Source: Bradyrhizobium tropiciagri (GTDB lineage Bacteria > Pseudomonadota > Alphaproteobacteria > Rhizobiales > Xanthobacteraceae). Taken from it: a stretch of DNA of 64,000 bases. The DNA lies in the NCBI RefSeq assembly GCF_018130545.1, contig NZ_JAFCKF010000012.1, positions 62,001 through 126,000 on the forward strand, in the 5' to 3' direction. The notes below the pieces were generated by a model, which did not search any database, was not told the DNA's origin, and saw nothing but the letters and a program-made list of their open reading frames with translations. Positions 11,309 through 20,117 of this stretch are shown here, in pieces; position 1 is the first letter of the stretch, and every line of letters starts with the position of its first letter. The translations under genes and the position numbers were made by a program.

Positions 11309-12880
11309 ATGACGGCAATGCTTGAGATGCGCGGCGTCAGCAAGAGCTTTGCCGGCGTGCAGGCGCTGCGCGACGTCAGCTTGACCGTGGAAGCCGGCCA
11401 GATCCATGCCCTGGTCGGGGAGAACGGCGCCGGCAAGTCGACCCTGATGAAGGTGCTGAGCGGGGTCTATCCGGCCGGCAGCTACGACGGGTCGATCGTG
11501 TTCGACGGCGAGGAGCGCCGGTTCCGCGACATCAACGACAGCGAGGCGCTCGGGATCATCATCATCCACCAGGAGCTGGCGCTGATCCCGCTGATGTCGA
11601 TCGCCGAGAACATCTTTCTGTCGCATCCGCCGTCGCGCTTCGGCGTCATCGACCGCCACGCCGTGCATCGGCGAACCGCCGAGCTGCTGGCGCAGGTCGG
11701 CTTGCGGGAGTCGCCGGATACGCTGATCACCGACCTTGGCGTCGGCAAGCAGCAGCTGGTGGAGATCGCCAAGGCGCTGTCCAAGCGGGTGCGCCTTTTG
11801 ATCCTCGACGAGCCGACCGCCAGTCTCAACGAAGCCGACAGCGCCGCCTTGCTCGATCGGCTCCTGACCTTCCGCGAGCAGGGCATTGCCTCGATCCTGA
11901 TCTCGCATAAGCTGAACGAGGTTGCGCGGGTCGCCGACCGCATCACGGTGCTACGCGACGGCCGCACCGTCGACAGCATCGACTGCCGCACCGAGCGGAT
12001 CGAGGAGGATCGTATCATCCGCAGCATGGTCAACCGCGATCTCGCGCATCGCTTTCCGGAGCGAAGCGCCGAGATCGGCGAGCCCGTGATGAGCGTGGAG
12101 AACTGGTCGGTGTATCATCCGCTGCATCCCGAGCGGCAGGTGATCAAGAATGTCGATTTCAAGCTGCGCCGCGGCGAGGTGGTCGGCATCGCCGGCCTGA
12201 TGGGCGCCGGCCGCACCGAGTTCGCCATGAGCCTGTTCGGCCGGGCCTGGGGCAGCAACGTCACCGGCGAGGTCCGCCTCGAGGGACGTGAGGCCGATCT
12301 GTCCAGCGTGCCGGCCGCGATCGCTTCCGGACTTGCCTATGTGACCGAGGACCGCAAGCAGCTCGGGCTGATCCTTGCCGCCGACGTCCGCAAGAACGTG
12401 ACGGTGGCGAGCCTCGGAAAAGTGTCGGAGCGCGGCGTGATCGACGATGTCATCGAGCTGAAGGCCGCGAACGACTACCGCACCCGGATGCGGATCCGTT
12501 GCTCCGACGTCTACCAGGCGACCGGCGACCTCTCGGGCGGCAACCAGCAGAAGGTCGTGCTGTCGAAATGGCTGATGACCGATCCCAAGGTGTTGCTGCT
12601 CGACGAGCCGACCCGCGGAATCGACGTCGGGGCGAAATACGAGATCTATTCCATCATCAACGAGCTCGCCGAGGCGGGAAGGGGCGTCGTGGTGATCTCG
12701 TCGGAGATGCCCGAGCTGCTCGGCATCTGCGACCGGATCTGCGTGATGAATGACGGCGCCTTCGTCGGCGAGTTCGCGAAGGGCGAGGCGACCCAGGAGA
12801 AGATCATGCGCGCCATCATGCGCAATGTCAGGATGTCCGGCGTCGATAGCGGCGCGGCGCGGGCCGGAGGGGCGCAATGA
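11309..12880 (+). CDS. gguA: Sugar ABC transporter ATPase (GguA/MmsA type, two ATPase domains)
   Basis: 523 residues from the ATG at 11309; an in-frame ATG at 11273 would add 12 residues but aligns less well with GguA starts. There are two tandem ABC domains, typical of CUT2-family sugar importers. The first has GENGAGKST (37-45), signature LGVGKQQLVEIAKAL and Walker B LLILDEPTAS. The second has a degenerate P-loop (GLMGAGRTEF), signature LSGGNQQKVVLSKWL and LLLDEPTRGIDVGAKYE. It energises import of the sugar bound by ChvE. The stop overlaps the permease start (ATGA). Confidence 0.92.
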   Translation: MTAMLEMRGVSKSFAGVQALRDVSLTVEAGQIHALVGENGAGKSTLMKVLSGVYPAGSYDGSIVFDGEERRFRDINDSEALGIIIIHQELALIPLMSIAENIFLSHPPSRFGVIDRHAVHRRTAELLAQVGLRESPDTLITDLGVGKQQLVEIAKALSKRVRLLILDEPTASLNEADSAALLDRLLTFREQGIASILISHKLNEVARVADRITVLRDGRTVDSIDCRTERIEEDRIIRSMVNRDLAHRFPERSAEIGEPVMSVENWSVYHPLHPERQVIKNVDFKLRRGEVVGIAGLMGAGRTEFAMSLFGRAWGSNVTGEVRLEGREADLSSVPAAIASGLAYVTEDRKQLGLILAADVRKNVTVASLGKVSERGVIDDVIELKAANDYRTRMRIRCSDVYQATGDLSGGNQQKVVLSKWLMTDPKVLLLDEPTRGIDVGAKYEIYSIINELAEAGRGVVVISSEMPELLGICDRICVMNDGAFVGEFAKGEATQEKIMRAIMRNVRMSGVDSGAARAGGAQ

Positions 12881-14067
12881 CCGACAAGACGGTGTCACTT
12901 CCCGAGACCCCGAAGCATTCCGGCTTCATCAAGAACAATCTGCGCAATTACGGCATGCTGCTGTCGCTGCTGGCGATCATGCTGTTCTTCGAGATCGTGA
13001 CCGACGGTACGCTGCTGCAGCCGCTCAACCTCACCAATCTCGTGCTGCAGAACAGCTACATCGTCATCATGGCGCTTGGCATGCTCTTGGTGATCGTCAC
13101 CGGGCATATCGACCTTTCGGTCGGCTCGGTCGCGGGCTTCGTCGGCGCGGTCGCTGCGGTGCTGATGGTGCACTACCATGTCAGCTATCCGATTGCGTTC
13201 GTCGCCTGCCTCTTGGTCGGAGCTGCGATCGGCGCCGCCCAAGGCTATTGGGTCGCTTATTTCAAGATTCCGTCCTTCATCGTGACGCTGGCCGGCATGC
13301 TGGTGTTCAAGGGCCTGGCGCTCGCGGTGCTGCAGGGGCAGTCGGTCGGGCCGTTCCCGCCGACCTTCCAGAAGCTGTCGTCGGGCTTCATTCCCGAGCT
13401 GTTTCCCAGCGCCGGCACGCTCTACCCGACATCGCTGCTGATCGGTGTGGTGCTGGCGTTCGTGCTGGTGCTGGCCAGCGCCAAGAGCCGGGCGCGCGAG
13501 CAGGCGCATGGCATCGAGGTCGAGCCCTATGCCTTCTTCATCGTCAAGAGCATCACGCTTGCCGGGGCGGTGCTCTACTTCACCTATCTGATCGCCTCGC
13601 ATCGCGGCCTGCCGAACGTGCTGGTGATCATGACCGCGCTGATCGCGCTCTACGGCTTCGTCACCCGGCGCACCGTGGTCGGCCGGCAGATCTACGCGGT
13701 CGGCGGCAATGCCAAGGCGGCGAAGCTGTCGGGCGTCAAGACCGAGCGGCTGACCTTTCTGACCTTCGTCAATATGGGCGTGCTCGCTGCGCTCGCCGGG
13801 CTGGTGTTCGCAGCCCGGCTCAACACCGCGACGCCGAAGGCCGGCCTCGGCTTCGAGCTCGACGTGATCGCCGCCTGCTTCATCGGCGGCGCCTCGGCCT
13901 ATGGCGGCGTCGGCCGGGTCGGCGGCGCGGTGGTCGGTGCCATGATCATGGGCGTGATGAACAACGGCATGTCGATCCTCGGCATCGGCATCGATTATCA
14001 GCAGGTGATCAAGGGCCTCGTGCTGCTGGGCGCCGTCTGCATCGATGTCTACAACCAGCGTCGGTGA
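12877..14067 (+). CDS. gguB: Sugar ABC transporter permease (GguB/MmsB type)
   Basis: 396 residues with about ten hydrophobic segments; it is the inner-membrane channel of the ChvE/GguAB importer. The conserved LLVIVTGHIDLSVGSVAGF motif follows the second segment. A long cytoplasmic loop with VGRQIYAVGGNAKAAKLSGV is the ATPase-coupling (EAA-like) region of BPD_transp_2 sugar permeases, and DVIAACFIGGASAYGGVGRV follows. It overlaps gguA by 4 bp and is followed 57 bp later by an inositol-monophosphatase-family gene that may share the transcript. Confidence 0.92.
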   Translation: MTDKTVSLPETPKHSGFIKNNLRNYGMLLSLLAIMLFFEIVTDGTLLQPLNLTNLVLQNSYIVIMALGMLLVIVTGHIDLSVGSVAGFVGAVAAVLMVHYHVSYPIAFVACLLVGAAIGAAQGYWVAYFKIPSFIVTLAGMLVFKGLALAVLQGQSVGPFPPTFQKLSSGFIPELFPSAGTLYPTSLLIGVVLAFVLVLASAKSRAREQAHGIEVEPYAFFIVKSITLAGAVLYFTYLIASHRGLPNVLVIMTALIALYGFVTRRTVVGRQIYAVGGNAKAAKLSGVKTERLTFLTFVNMGVLAALAGLVFAARLNTATPKAGLGFELDVIAACFIGGASAYGGVGRVGGAVVGAMIMGVMNNGMSILGIGIDYQQVIKGLVLLGAVCIDVYNQRR

Positions 14068-14124
14068 CTGCGACGTGGTCACATTTCTGCGGTAGAATGA
14101 CTAGGCAATGCAGGAGAATGCCGC

Positions 14125-14958
14125 GTGAAACTGTCCCATGCCGATGCGCTGACCATCGGAAACATCCTTGCCGAAGTCGGCCGCAGCGAAATCATGCCGC
14201 GATTTCGCCGCGTGCGGGAGATCGAGGTCCGCACCAAGACATCGGCGTTCGACGTTGTCACCGAGGCCGATGAGCTTGCCGAGCAAGCGATCTCGGCGGC
14301 GCTGCTGCGGGCGTTCCCGAATGCCGCCGTGATCGGCGAGGAGGGCACGGCGCGTGATCCGGCCGCACTCGATCAGGTCGGAACCGCGGAGCTCGCCTTC
14401 ATCATCGATCCGATCGACGGTACCCGGAATTTCACCTCCAGCCTGCCGCTGTTCGGCAGCATGGTGGCCGCCACCATGCGCGGCGAGATCGTGTTCGGCG
14501 CAATCCATGATCCGGTCAGCAATGACACGGCATTTGCGCTGCGCGGCGAGGGGGCGTGGCTCGAGCTGCCGGACGGCAGGCGGCATGACCTGAAAGTGGC
14601 GCCGGCGGTGCCGGTCAATCAGATGGACGCGGTGGTCGGCGTCAACTTCCTGCCCGAGCCGTTGCGCGCGATCGTCGCCGGCAATTTGTCCAAGCTCGGC
14701 GCCAGCGCCTGGCTCCGATGTGCCGCGCATGAGTATCGCATGGCGGCATCAGGTCATTGCCATCTGCTGTTCTACAACAAGCTGATGCCGTGGGATCACG
14801 CCGCGGGCTGGCTGCTGCATCGCGAGGCCGGCGGCTACAGCGCGCATTTCGACGGATCGCCTTACAAGCCGGTCAATCTGACCGGCGGCTTGCTCTGCGC
14901 GCCCAATGAGGAGAGCTGGCATGCGGCCCGGCAGGCGATGCTGATGCGCGTCGAGTAG
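14125..14958 (+). CDS. Inositol monophosphatase family protein
   Basis: 277 residues. Metal-dependent phosphatase of the IMPase/FBPase/CysQ superfamily. All metal motifs are present: GEEG (71-74), DPIDGTRNF (95-103) and WDHAAG (223-228). Substrate cannot be told from sequence; inositol-1-phosphate, histidinol phosphate (HisN) or another sugar phosphate are possible. Its place 57 bp behind the sugar importer hints at a sugar phosphate. A GCAGGAGAATGCC ribosome binding site precedes the ATG. The gene ends before a palindromic repeat region. Confidence 0.85.
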   Translation: MKLSHADALTIGNILAEVGRSEIMPRFRRVREIEVRTKTSAFDVVTEADELAEQAISAALLRAFPNAAVIGEEGTARDPAALDQVGTAELAFIIDPIDGTRNFTSSLPLFGSMVAATMRGEIVFGAIHDPVSNDTAFALRGEGAWLELPDGRRHDLKVAPAVPVNQMDAVVGVNFLPEPLRAIVAGNLSKLGASAWLRCAAHEYRMAASGHCHLLFYNKLMPWDHAAGWLLHREAGGYSAHFDGSPYKPVNLTGGLLCAPNEESWHAARQAMLMRVE

Positions 14959-14983
14959 GGGCGGAATACGACTCCTTCCACGG

Positions 14984-15105
14984 GTCGTCCCTGCGAAAGC
15001 AGGGACTCATACTCCGCGGCGGACATTGTGAGAGCGACTCGTCGTTCCAGCCGCTTTCAGCAAAGACCATCGGTGGTTATGGGTCCCTGCTTTCGCAGGG
15101 ACGAC
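14984..15105. repeat. Pair of inverted palindromic repeats (Bradyrhizobium-type REP)
   Basis: The 27-bp unit at 14984-15010 recurs in inverted orientation at 15079-15105 with one mismatch. Each unit contains the hairpin GTCCCTGC-GAAA-GCAGGGAC (or its complement), so each can fold alone or the two can pair across 68 bp. It lies between two convergent genes (the IMPase gene and the GT87-like gene) and may act as a bidirectional terminator. This sequence type is very common in Bradyrhizobium intergenic DNA (from memory). Confidence 0.8.
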
Positions 15106-15148
15106 AGCGGAATGTGTTGAGCTGCTGCGGCTTGCGCCTTCGGGCAAC

Positions 15149-16507
15149 TCAGCGATTGGCGATTTCGGCCGGCGCATCGCCAAGTGGCCAATGCCTGATC
15201 CGTCGCGTCACCAGCGCGATGAGGGCTGCGGCAGCGACCGGAGCCAGTTGAAGGCCGTTGGCGCTCGCAGGCACCATGGCAAACGGCGTCACATAAAGCG
15301 CGGCGAGTGCGATGCGCTCATAGGGCAGCCAGCCCTGCACGAGTGCTTGCGAGATCAGCCAGGCGCCGGGGATCGCCAGCATCACCACCTCGTAGCTGCC
15401 GAGGGAAGGGATGCACAGCGCCGTCACGCCCACCATCAGCGCGATCTCGGCCGCGCCGCCGCGGCGTTTCCGCAGCATGGCGATCAGAACGATAATCGCG
15501 ATCGCAGCCGCGACCACCTGAACGACCCAGGCAACGCTGCTCGAGCCGCCGGCCAGCCTGATTGCGGCGTAGGGACTTCCGAATTTCTCGAAGCCGGGCG
15601 CGCCGCCGAGGCTCCAGGCGCCCGCTTCCGGGAGAACGGCAATAAATTTGAGCCACGGCTCGATCCCGAAGCTCGCGGTCGCCGCCAGCACGAGAACCAG
15701 TGCCGTTGCCGCCGCAGCACCGAGCGCGCGCCAGCGCCGGGTCAGGATCAGCATCAGCGGCGCAAGCAGGGCGACCTGCGGCTTGTAGGCAAAGCATCCG
15801 AGCAAGATGCCCGCGATCACCGGATAGCGATCGAGCGTCACCGCCGATCCGCCGAGCAGGGCGGCCGAGAACAGCGAGTTCTGTCCGAATAGCGCGCACA
15901 CCCATACGCCGGGAAAGGCGAGCGCGGGAACGATCGATCCGCCCTTCAGAATGGCCCGCACCGCCGCTGCATAGGCGGCGCCGGTCGCGACCACCCAGAT
16001 GATCGCGGCCGTTGCAAACGACAGCAGCGCGAAGGGAAGCCAGAGCAACAGCGAGGTCGGCGGATAGAAGAACGGGGCGTAGGTCTTGTGACCGAGCACG
16101 GCCGCGACGGCGGCGCGGCCCGCGTCACCATAGGCATTGCCGGCGTGGCCTTCGCGCGCGAGCTTGGCCGCGGTCCAGAATGCTGCGAAGTCGGGGCCGA
16201 CATCCATCGTCGGCGCCGCCCACGGGATGATCGCGATGCAGCCAACGAACAGCAGCAGGAAGACGCGGGTGAAGGCGGTGACGCGATCGGCCGTCAGCCA
16301 GTCGGCGTCGCGCAACGCGGCGACCAGCGCGCCGGTCCGCGGCGAAGATTGAGCTGTCGAGGCACGGGACGCCTGGCCGATCGCTCCGCGCTCCGTCACC
16401 GCGCCGCGAGCTGCGTCAGCCTGCGTTGCGAGATCAGCCGTGGCATGATCGGCGAAGGCCAGCCTGTGCCCCTCGAGGTTCGACTTTTGCGACATCGGCC
16501 GCTTCAT
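15149..16507 (-). CDS. GT87/DUF2029-like integral membrane glycosyltransferase
   Basis: 452 residues from the ATG at 16505-16507; an ATG four codons later is equally possible. A hydrophilic N-terminus of about 70 residues is followed by roughly ten membrane segments. The first periplasmic loop holds PTMDVGPDFAAFWTAAKLAR and YAPFFYPPTSLLLWLPFALL, the pattern of polyprenol-phosphate-dependent mannosyltransferases of family GT87 (DUF2029). The segment YKPQVALLAPLMLILTRRWR is also characteristic. The acceptor is unknown. It stands alone between a REP element and a pseudogene fragment, with no operon partner. Confidence 0.75.
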   Translation of the reverse strand: MKRPMSQKSNLEGHRLAFADHATADLATQADAARGAVTERGAIGQASRASTAQSSPRTGALVAALRDADWLTADRVTAFTRVFLLLFVGCIAIIPWAAPTMDVGPDFAAFWTAAKLAREGHAGNAYGDAGRAAVAAVLGHKTYAPFFYPPTSLLLWLPFALLSFATAAIIWVVATGAAYAAAVRAILKGGSIVPALAFPGVWVCALFGQNSLFSAALLGGSAVTLDRYPVIAGILLGCFAYKPQVALLAPLMLILTRRWRALGAAAATALVLVLAATASFGIEPWLKFIAVLPEAGAWSLGGAPGFEKFGSPYAAIRLAGGSSSVAWVVQVVAAAIAIIVLIAMLRKRRGGAAEIALMVGVTALCIPSLGSYEVVMLAIPGAWLISQALVQGWLPYERIALAALYVTPFAMVPASANGLQLAPVAAAALIALVTRRIRHWPLGDAPAEIANR

Positions 16508-16709
16508 TCCGATTGCGTCGTGCACGCGCCAGATGTGGACCAAATCGTCTAAGGTTGCGTAAATCCGGCCGCTGCAATTGGGTAGGACAGAGCGGGAACT
16601 CGGCGTTGGGCATTGCCCGTGTCCACGCCGGGCATGGTAAAGAAATCCGCAACCCGCAACCCGCAACGCGCGACCGTCTGACCGGCGCTGCGCTCGGTGG
16701 TTGGGTTCA

Positions 16710-16901
16710 ATGGAAATGGCGGTTTTGCGGCCCTTCAACCGGGACATCTGGTTGGCCGGCGGCCCGAAGCTTGCGCTCGCCGGCTTTCATTATCCGACCC
16801 GGATGGCCGTGATCGGGCTCGCGGACGGCGGTCTCTTCATCTGGTCAAGTTTTGCGATCGTCGCCCGCCAGCCGGAGACCAGTTCGGCAGCCGGGCAATG
16901 A
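16710..16901 (+). pseudogene. N-terminal remnant of a DUF4336 protein
   Basis: The frame from the ATG at 16710 (or a TTG at 16701) reads RPFNRDIWLAGGP, then HYPTRMAVIGLADGGLFIWS, which resembles the start of DUF4336 proteins (metallo-beta-lactamase-like fold, normally over 200 residues). It stops after 63 codons, and the rest of the domain is not found downstream, where the convergent gene ends at 16914. I read it as a truncated relic. The preceding stretch 16508-16709 shows no gene, only a short CCGCAA triplication near 16650. Confidence 0.5.
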
Positions 16902-16913
16902 CGCACAGAGGCC

Positions 16914-18140
16914 TCACTCGTTGCCGACCTCGCCGGTGATGATGTTGCCGAACAGCTTCCAGCTCTCGCCTTCGAACCGCATCAGCTGCGACTGCTCGAT
17001 CGGGCGGAAATCAGTCGCGCTGGTGTTGATCCGGATCCCGGGCAGAATCATCTTCGGTGCAAAATCCTTCAGGCTGGCGGCCTGCTTCATGACGTTCTCG
17101 CGCGTGAGATCGTCGCCGCATTGCTTGAGCACCTGCGCGAGTGTCTGCGCGGCGGCATAGCCATAGACGTGATTGCCGTTGGTCTTGTCGCCGTCGGGCA
17201 TGTACTTGTCCATGAAGGCGCGCCATTCCCTGGTTTCTGCATCGTCGTTCCAGATCGTGTCGGTCGGATCCTTCAGATATGCGACCGAGATGATGCCCTG
17301 CGAATGCTCGATGCCGGCGGCGCGCATCACAGAGGCGACCGAGGTCGCGGTCGAGGTCAGGAAGAAGGTCGGCTTCCAGCCGAGTTCGGCGACCTTCTTG
17401 ATGGTCTGCGCCGCGCCCTTCGGCGCCGCCCAGGTGAACAGGATGTCGGCGCCCGAGGCCCGCAGCGCCACGATCTGCGAATCCAGCGTCGGATCGGTCA
17501 GTTCATAGGATTTGTCGGCGACGATCATGCTGCTGGCCTTGTCGCCAAGGCCGTCGCGCAAGCCCTTCAGCGCATCCTTGCCGGCATCGTCGTTCTGCCA
17601 GAGCACCGCGATCTTGCCGTTCGGCAGCTTGTCCAGGATGTACTTGGCGTAAATGCGCCCCTCGCTCTGGTAGTTCGGCTGCCAGCCCATCGTCCAGGGA
17701 AAGCTTTGCGGATCGCCGAAGCGCGTCGCGCCCGAGGCGATGAAGAGGTGAGGGACCTTCTTGCCGTTGAGATATTTCTGGATCGCGACATTGGGCGCGG
17801 TGCCGAGCGGCTGGAACACCAGCAGCACCTCGTCGCCCTCCACCAGCTTGCGCGCCTGCTCGACCGATTTCGGCGGCGAGAAGCCGTCGTCATAGCTGAT
17901 GAAGTTGATCTTGCGTCCGTTGATGCCGCCCTGGTCGTTGATCATCTTGAAATAGGCGGCTTCAGTGCGGCCGATCGCGCCGTAGGCGGACGCGGGGCCG
18001 CTATAAGGCATGATGTTGCCGATCTTGATCTCGGTATCCGAGACCCCCGGGCCGTAGTTCTTCTGCGCGAGCGCCGGCGACAGCGCGCCGATCGCTGCCG
18101 CGACCGCTACACACGCGCGAAGACAAAAACCGTCCAACAT
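16914..18140 (-). CDS. Orphan LivK-type ABC transporter substrate-binding protein
   Basis: 408 residues from the ATG at 18138-18140, chosen because AGGGGGAGACTCAGGG precedes it and it begins a signal peptide ending ALSPALAQ. The mature part is a Peripla_BP_6 protein, with DTEIKIGNIMPYSGPASAYG, FQPLGTAPNVAIQKYLN and GYAAAQTLAQVLKQCGDDLT. Such proteins feed HAAT-family (branched-chain amino acid type) importers, and in soil bacteria often bind aromatic or other acids. No permease or ATPase gene is adjacent. It is divergent from a Baeyer-Villiger-type monooxygenase, with a LacI-type palindrome between them. Confidence 0.88.
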   Translation of the reverse strand: MLDGFCLRACVAVAAAIGALSPALAQKNYGPGVSDTEIKIGNIMPYSGPASAYGAIGRTEAAYFKMINDQGGINGRKINFISYDDGFSPPKSVEQARKLVEGDEVLLVFQPLGTAPNVAIQKYLNGKKVPHLFIASGATRFGDPQSFPWTMGWQPNYQSEGRIYAKYILDKLPNGKIAVLWQNDDAGKDALKGLRDGLGDKASSMIVADKSYELTDPTLDSQIVALRASGADILFTWAAPKGAAQTIKKVAELGWKPTFFLTSTATSVASVMRAAGIEHSQGIISVAYLKDPTDTIWNDDAETREWRAFMDKYMPDGDKTNGNHVYGYAAAQTLAQVLKQCGDDLTRENVMKQAASLKDFAPKMILPGIRINTSATDFRPIEQSQLMRFEGESWKLFGNIITGEVGNE

Positions 18141-18251
18141 CCCTGAGTCTCCCCCTGATGATTCACCGATCGCCTTGTGACGTCCGTGCGGACCCGCTGC
18201 TCGGGGCCCGGCGCGTTGACGCCCGGCGACATTTATCGTATCCGCTTCCAT

Positions 18252-18269
18252 TCTGGAAACGTTTCCAGA
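18252..18269. promoter_or_regulatory. Perfect 18-bp LacI-type operator palindrome
   Basis: TCTGGAAACGTTTCCAGA is a perfect palindrome with the central CG typical of LacI/GalR-family operators. It lies between the divergent binding-protein gene (start 18140) and monooxygenase gene (start 18324), 111 bp and 54 bp from their starts. A near copy occurs at 20081-20098 beside the lacI-type gene. The probable ligand is that regulator (inference). Confidence 0.7.
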
Positions 18270-18323
18270 CTAGCGCGCGTTCCCACCGATGGCAATATTC
18301 CTGCGGCCGGAGAGATGTGACAA

Positions 18324-19955
18324 ATGAGCAGACTGGAGCAGACGAGCCCGGACCGCGAGGCAAGGCCACCGCTGGTCGCCGAATGCGACGCCGTCGTGGT
18401 TGGTGCCGGCTTCGGCGGGCTCTATGCGATCTATCGGTTGCGCGAGCTCGGCCTAAAGGTGATCGGCATCGAGGCGGCGGCCGATGTCGGCGGCACCTGG
18501 TACTGGAATCGCTATCCCGGCGCGCGCTGCGACATCCCGAGCCTGCTCTATTCCTACACCTGGTCGGAGGAACTGCGGCAGAAGTGGCGCTGGAGCGAGA
18601 AATACGCCGCCCAGCCGGAGATCCTGCGTTACGCAAGGCACGTTGCTGACCGGTTCGAGCTGCGCTCCCTGATCCGCTTCGATACGCGGGTGATTGATGC
18701 CGATTGGGACGAGGCCGGCGAGAGCTGGACGGTGCGCACCGACCGTGGCGATTGCATCGTGGCATCCTTTTGCGTGATGGCGACGGGCAATCTCTCGGTC
18801 CCCAACAAGCCGAAACTGCCGGGCCTGGAGCGTTTCCGCGGGCCGGTCTATCACACCGGGCAGTGGCCGCATCAGGAGGTCGACTTTTCCGGCTTGCGCG
18901 TCGCCGTGATCGGCACTGGCTCGTCGGGCGTGCAAACCATCCCGATGGTCGCGAAGGCGGCGAGCCGCCTGACCGTGTTTCAGCGCACGCCGAACTATTC
19001 GGTGCCGGCGCGCAACGCGCCGCTGTCCGACGCCGACATCGCAGCCGCCGAGCCGATGATCGCGAAATATCGCGAGAGCCTCGAGACGCCGGAGTTCGGG
19101 CGCGTACCGGCGAATGCGTTCGATGCGTCGGTGCCGGCGCGGGACGTGCAATGGGCGCGCTATGAACAGCTCTGGGAGCAGGGCGGAGGCGGCATCCTCA
19201 CCGCATTTCCGAATATCCTGACCGACGAGGCGGTCAACGATGTCGCCTGTGACTTCGTACGCGACAAGATCCGCGGCATCGTGGACGATGCGGCGACGGC
19301 GGAGGTGCTGTCACCGAAGGACTACCCGCTCGGCGTCAAGCGCATCTGCATCGATACCGGCTATTTTGCGACCTACAATCTGCCGCATGTCGAGCTCGTC
19401 GACCTGCGCGCGGAGCCGCTGACGTCCGTCACCGAGGGCGGCGTCGAGACTGCGACGCGATCCTTCGCGCTCGACGCGCTGGTGCTGGCGACAGGCTATG
19501 ACGCGATGACCGGGGCGCTCGCCGCGATGCGGATTCGCGGGCGCGACGGCGCGACACTGAATGAGGCCTGGGCCGACGGGCCTCGCGCCTATCTCGGGTT
19601 GATGGTGTCGGGATTCCCAAATCTATTCGTCGTGACCGGACCTGGCAGCCCGTCGGTGATTGGCAATGTGATCCATGCCTGCGAGAACCATGTCGAGTGG
19701 ATCACCACCTGTCTCGCCGGCATGCGCGCCAAGGGACAGACGCGGATCGAGCCGGAGCCCGATGCCGAGCGCGCCTGGATGGCGCATGTCGCGGATGCTG
19801 CCAGCCGCACGCTCTATCCGAAGGCCAATTCCTGGTACCAGGGCGCCAATATCGCCGGCAAGCCGCGCGTGTTCATGCCCTATGTCGGCCAGGGCTACCG
19901 GCACCGCATCGCGCAGATCGCGCAGCGCGGCTACGAGGGTTTCGTGCTGCGCTGA
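18324..19955 (+). CDS. FAD-dependent Baeyer-Villiger-type monooxygenase
   Basis: 543 residues. The N-terminal Rossmann FAD motif is GAGFGG (27-32), followed by GTWYWNRYPGARCDIPS, conserved in cyclohexanone-monooxygenase-type enzymes. The BVMO fingerprint FRGPVYHTGQWP matches FxGxxxHxxxWP near 171-182. A second Rossmann motif for NADPH, GTGSSGVQ, follows near 196. Such enzymes insert oxygen next to ketones using NADPH and O2; the substrate here is unknown. It is divergent from an orphan binding protein and probably controlled by the LacI regulator downstream. Confidence 0.88.
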   Translation: MSRLEQTSPDREARPPLVAECDAVVVGAGFGGLYAIYRLRELGLKVIGIEAAADVGGTWYWNRYPGARCDIPSLLYSYTWSEELRQKWRWSEKYAAQPEILRYARHVADRFELRSLIRFDTRVIDADWDEAGESWTVRTDRGDCIVASFCVMATGNLSVPNKPKLPGLERFRGPVYHTGQWPHQEVDFSGLRVAVIGTGSSGVQTIPMVAKAASRLTVFQRTPNYSVPARNAPLSDADIAAAEPMIAKYRESLETPEFGRVPANAFDASVPARDVQWARYEQLWEQGGGGILTAFPNILTDEAVNDVACDFVRDKIRGIVDDAATAEVLSPKDYPLGVKRICIDTGYFATYNLPHVELVDLRAEPLTSVTEGGVETATRSFALDALVLATGYDAMTGALAAMRIRGRDGATLNEAWADGPRAYLGLMVSGFPNLFVVTGPGSPSVIGNVIHACENHVEWITTCLAGMRAKGQTRIEPEPDAERAWMAHVADAASRTLYPKANSWYQGANIAGKPRVFMPYVGQGYRHRIAQIAQRGYEGFVLR

Positions 19956-19971
19956 GGGCACCGTCTCTCCC

Positions 19972-20055
19972 CGTCATTGCGAGGAGCGCAGCGACGAAGC
20001 AATCCATTTCTCCGTTGCGCGAAAGGCGGATTGCTTCGCTTCGCTCGCAATGACG
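19972..20055. repeat. REP-like palindromic element (CGTCATTGCGAG type)
   Basis: CGTCATTGCGAG at 19972 pairs with CTCGCAATGACG ending at 20055, and inner arms GAAGCAATCC / GGATTGCTTC extend the fold. The 84-bp element lies 16 bp after the monooxygenase stop and before the convergent lacI-type gene, so it may terminate transcription from both sides. This element family is widespread in Bradyrhizobium and related genomes (from memory). Confidence 0.8.
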
Positions 20056-20080
20056 TGGATGGAGTGATCCGAACCGAAGC

Positions 20081-20098
20081 ACTGGAACCGTTTCCAGT
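20081..20098. promoter_or_regulatory. Near-perfect LacI-type palindrome at the 3' side of the regulator gene
   Basis: ACTGGAACCGTTTCCAGT is an 18-bp palindrome with one mismatched pair. It shares the CTGGAA...TTTCCAG core with the perfect site at 18252-18269. It sits 19 bp beyond the stop of the lacI-type gene rather than at its promoter, so it could be an auxiliary operator for DNA looping or a fortuitous site. Confidence 0.5.
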
Positions 20099-20117
20099 GA
20101 CCGCTTGTTCCGCCGGG

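Noticed and set aside
10025-11908. 627-codon minus-strand open frame opposite chvE
   Set aside because: Antisense to ChvE and the ATPase gene; codon bias explains the absence of stops.
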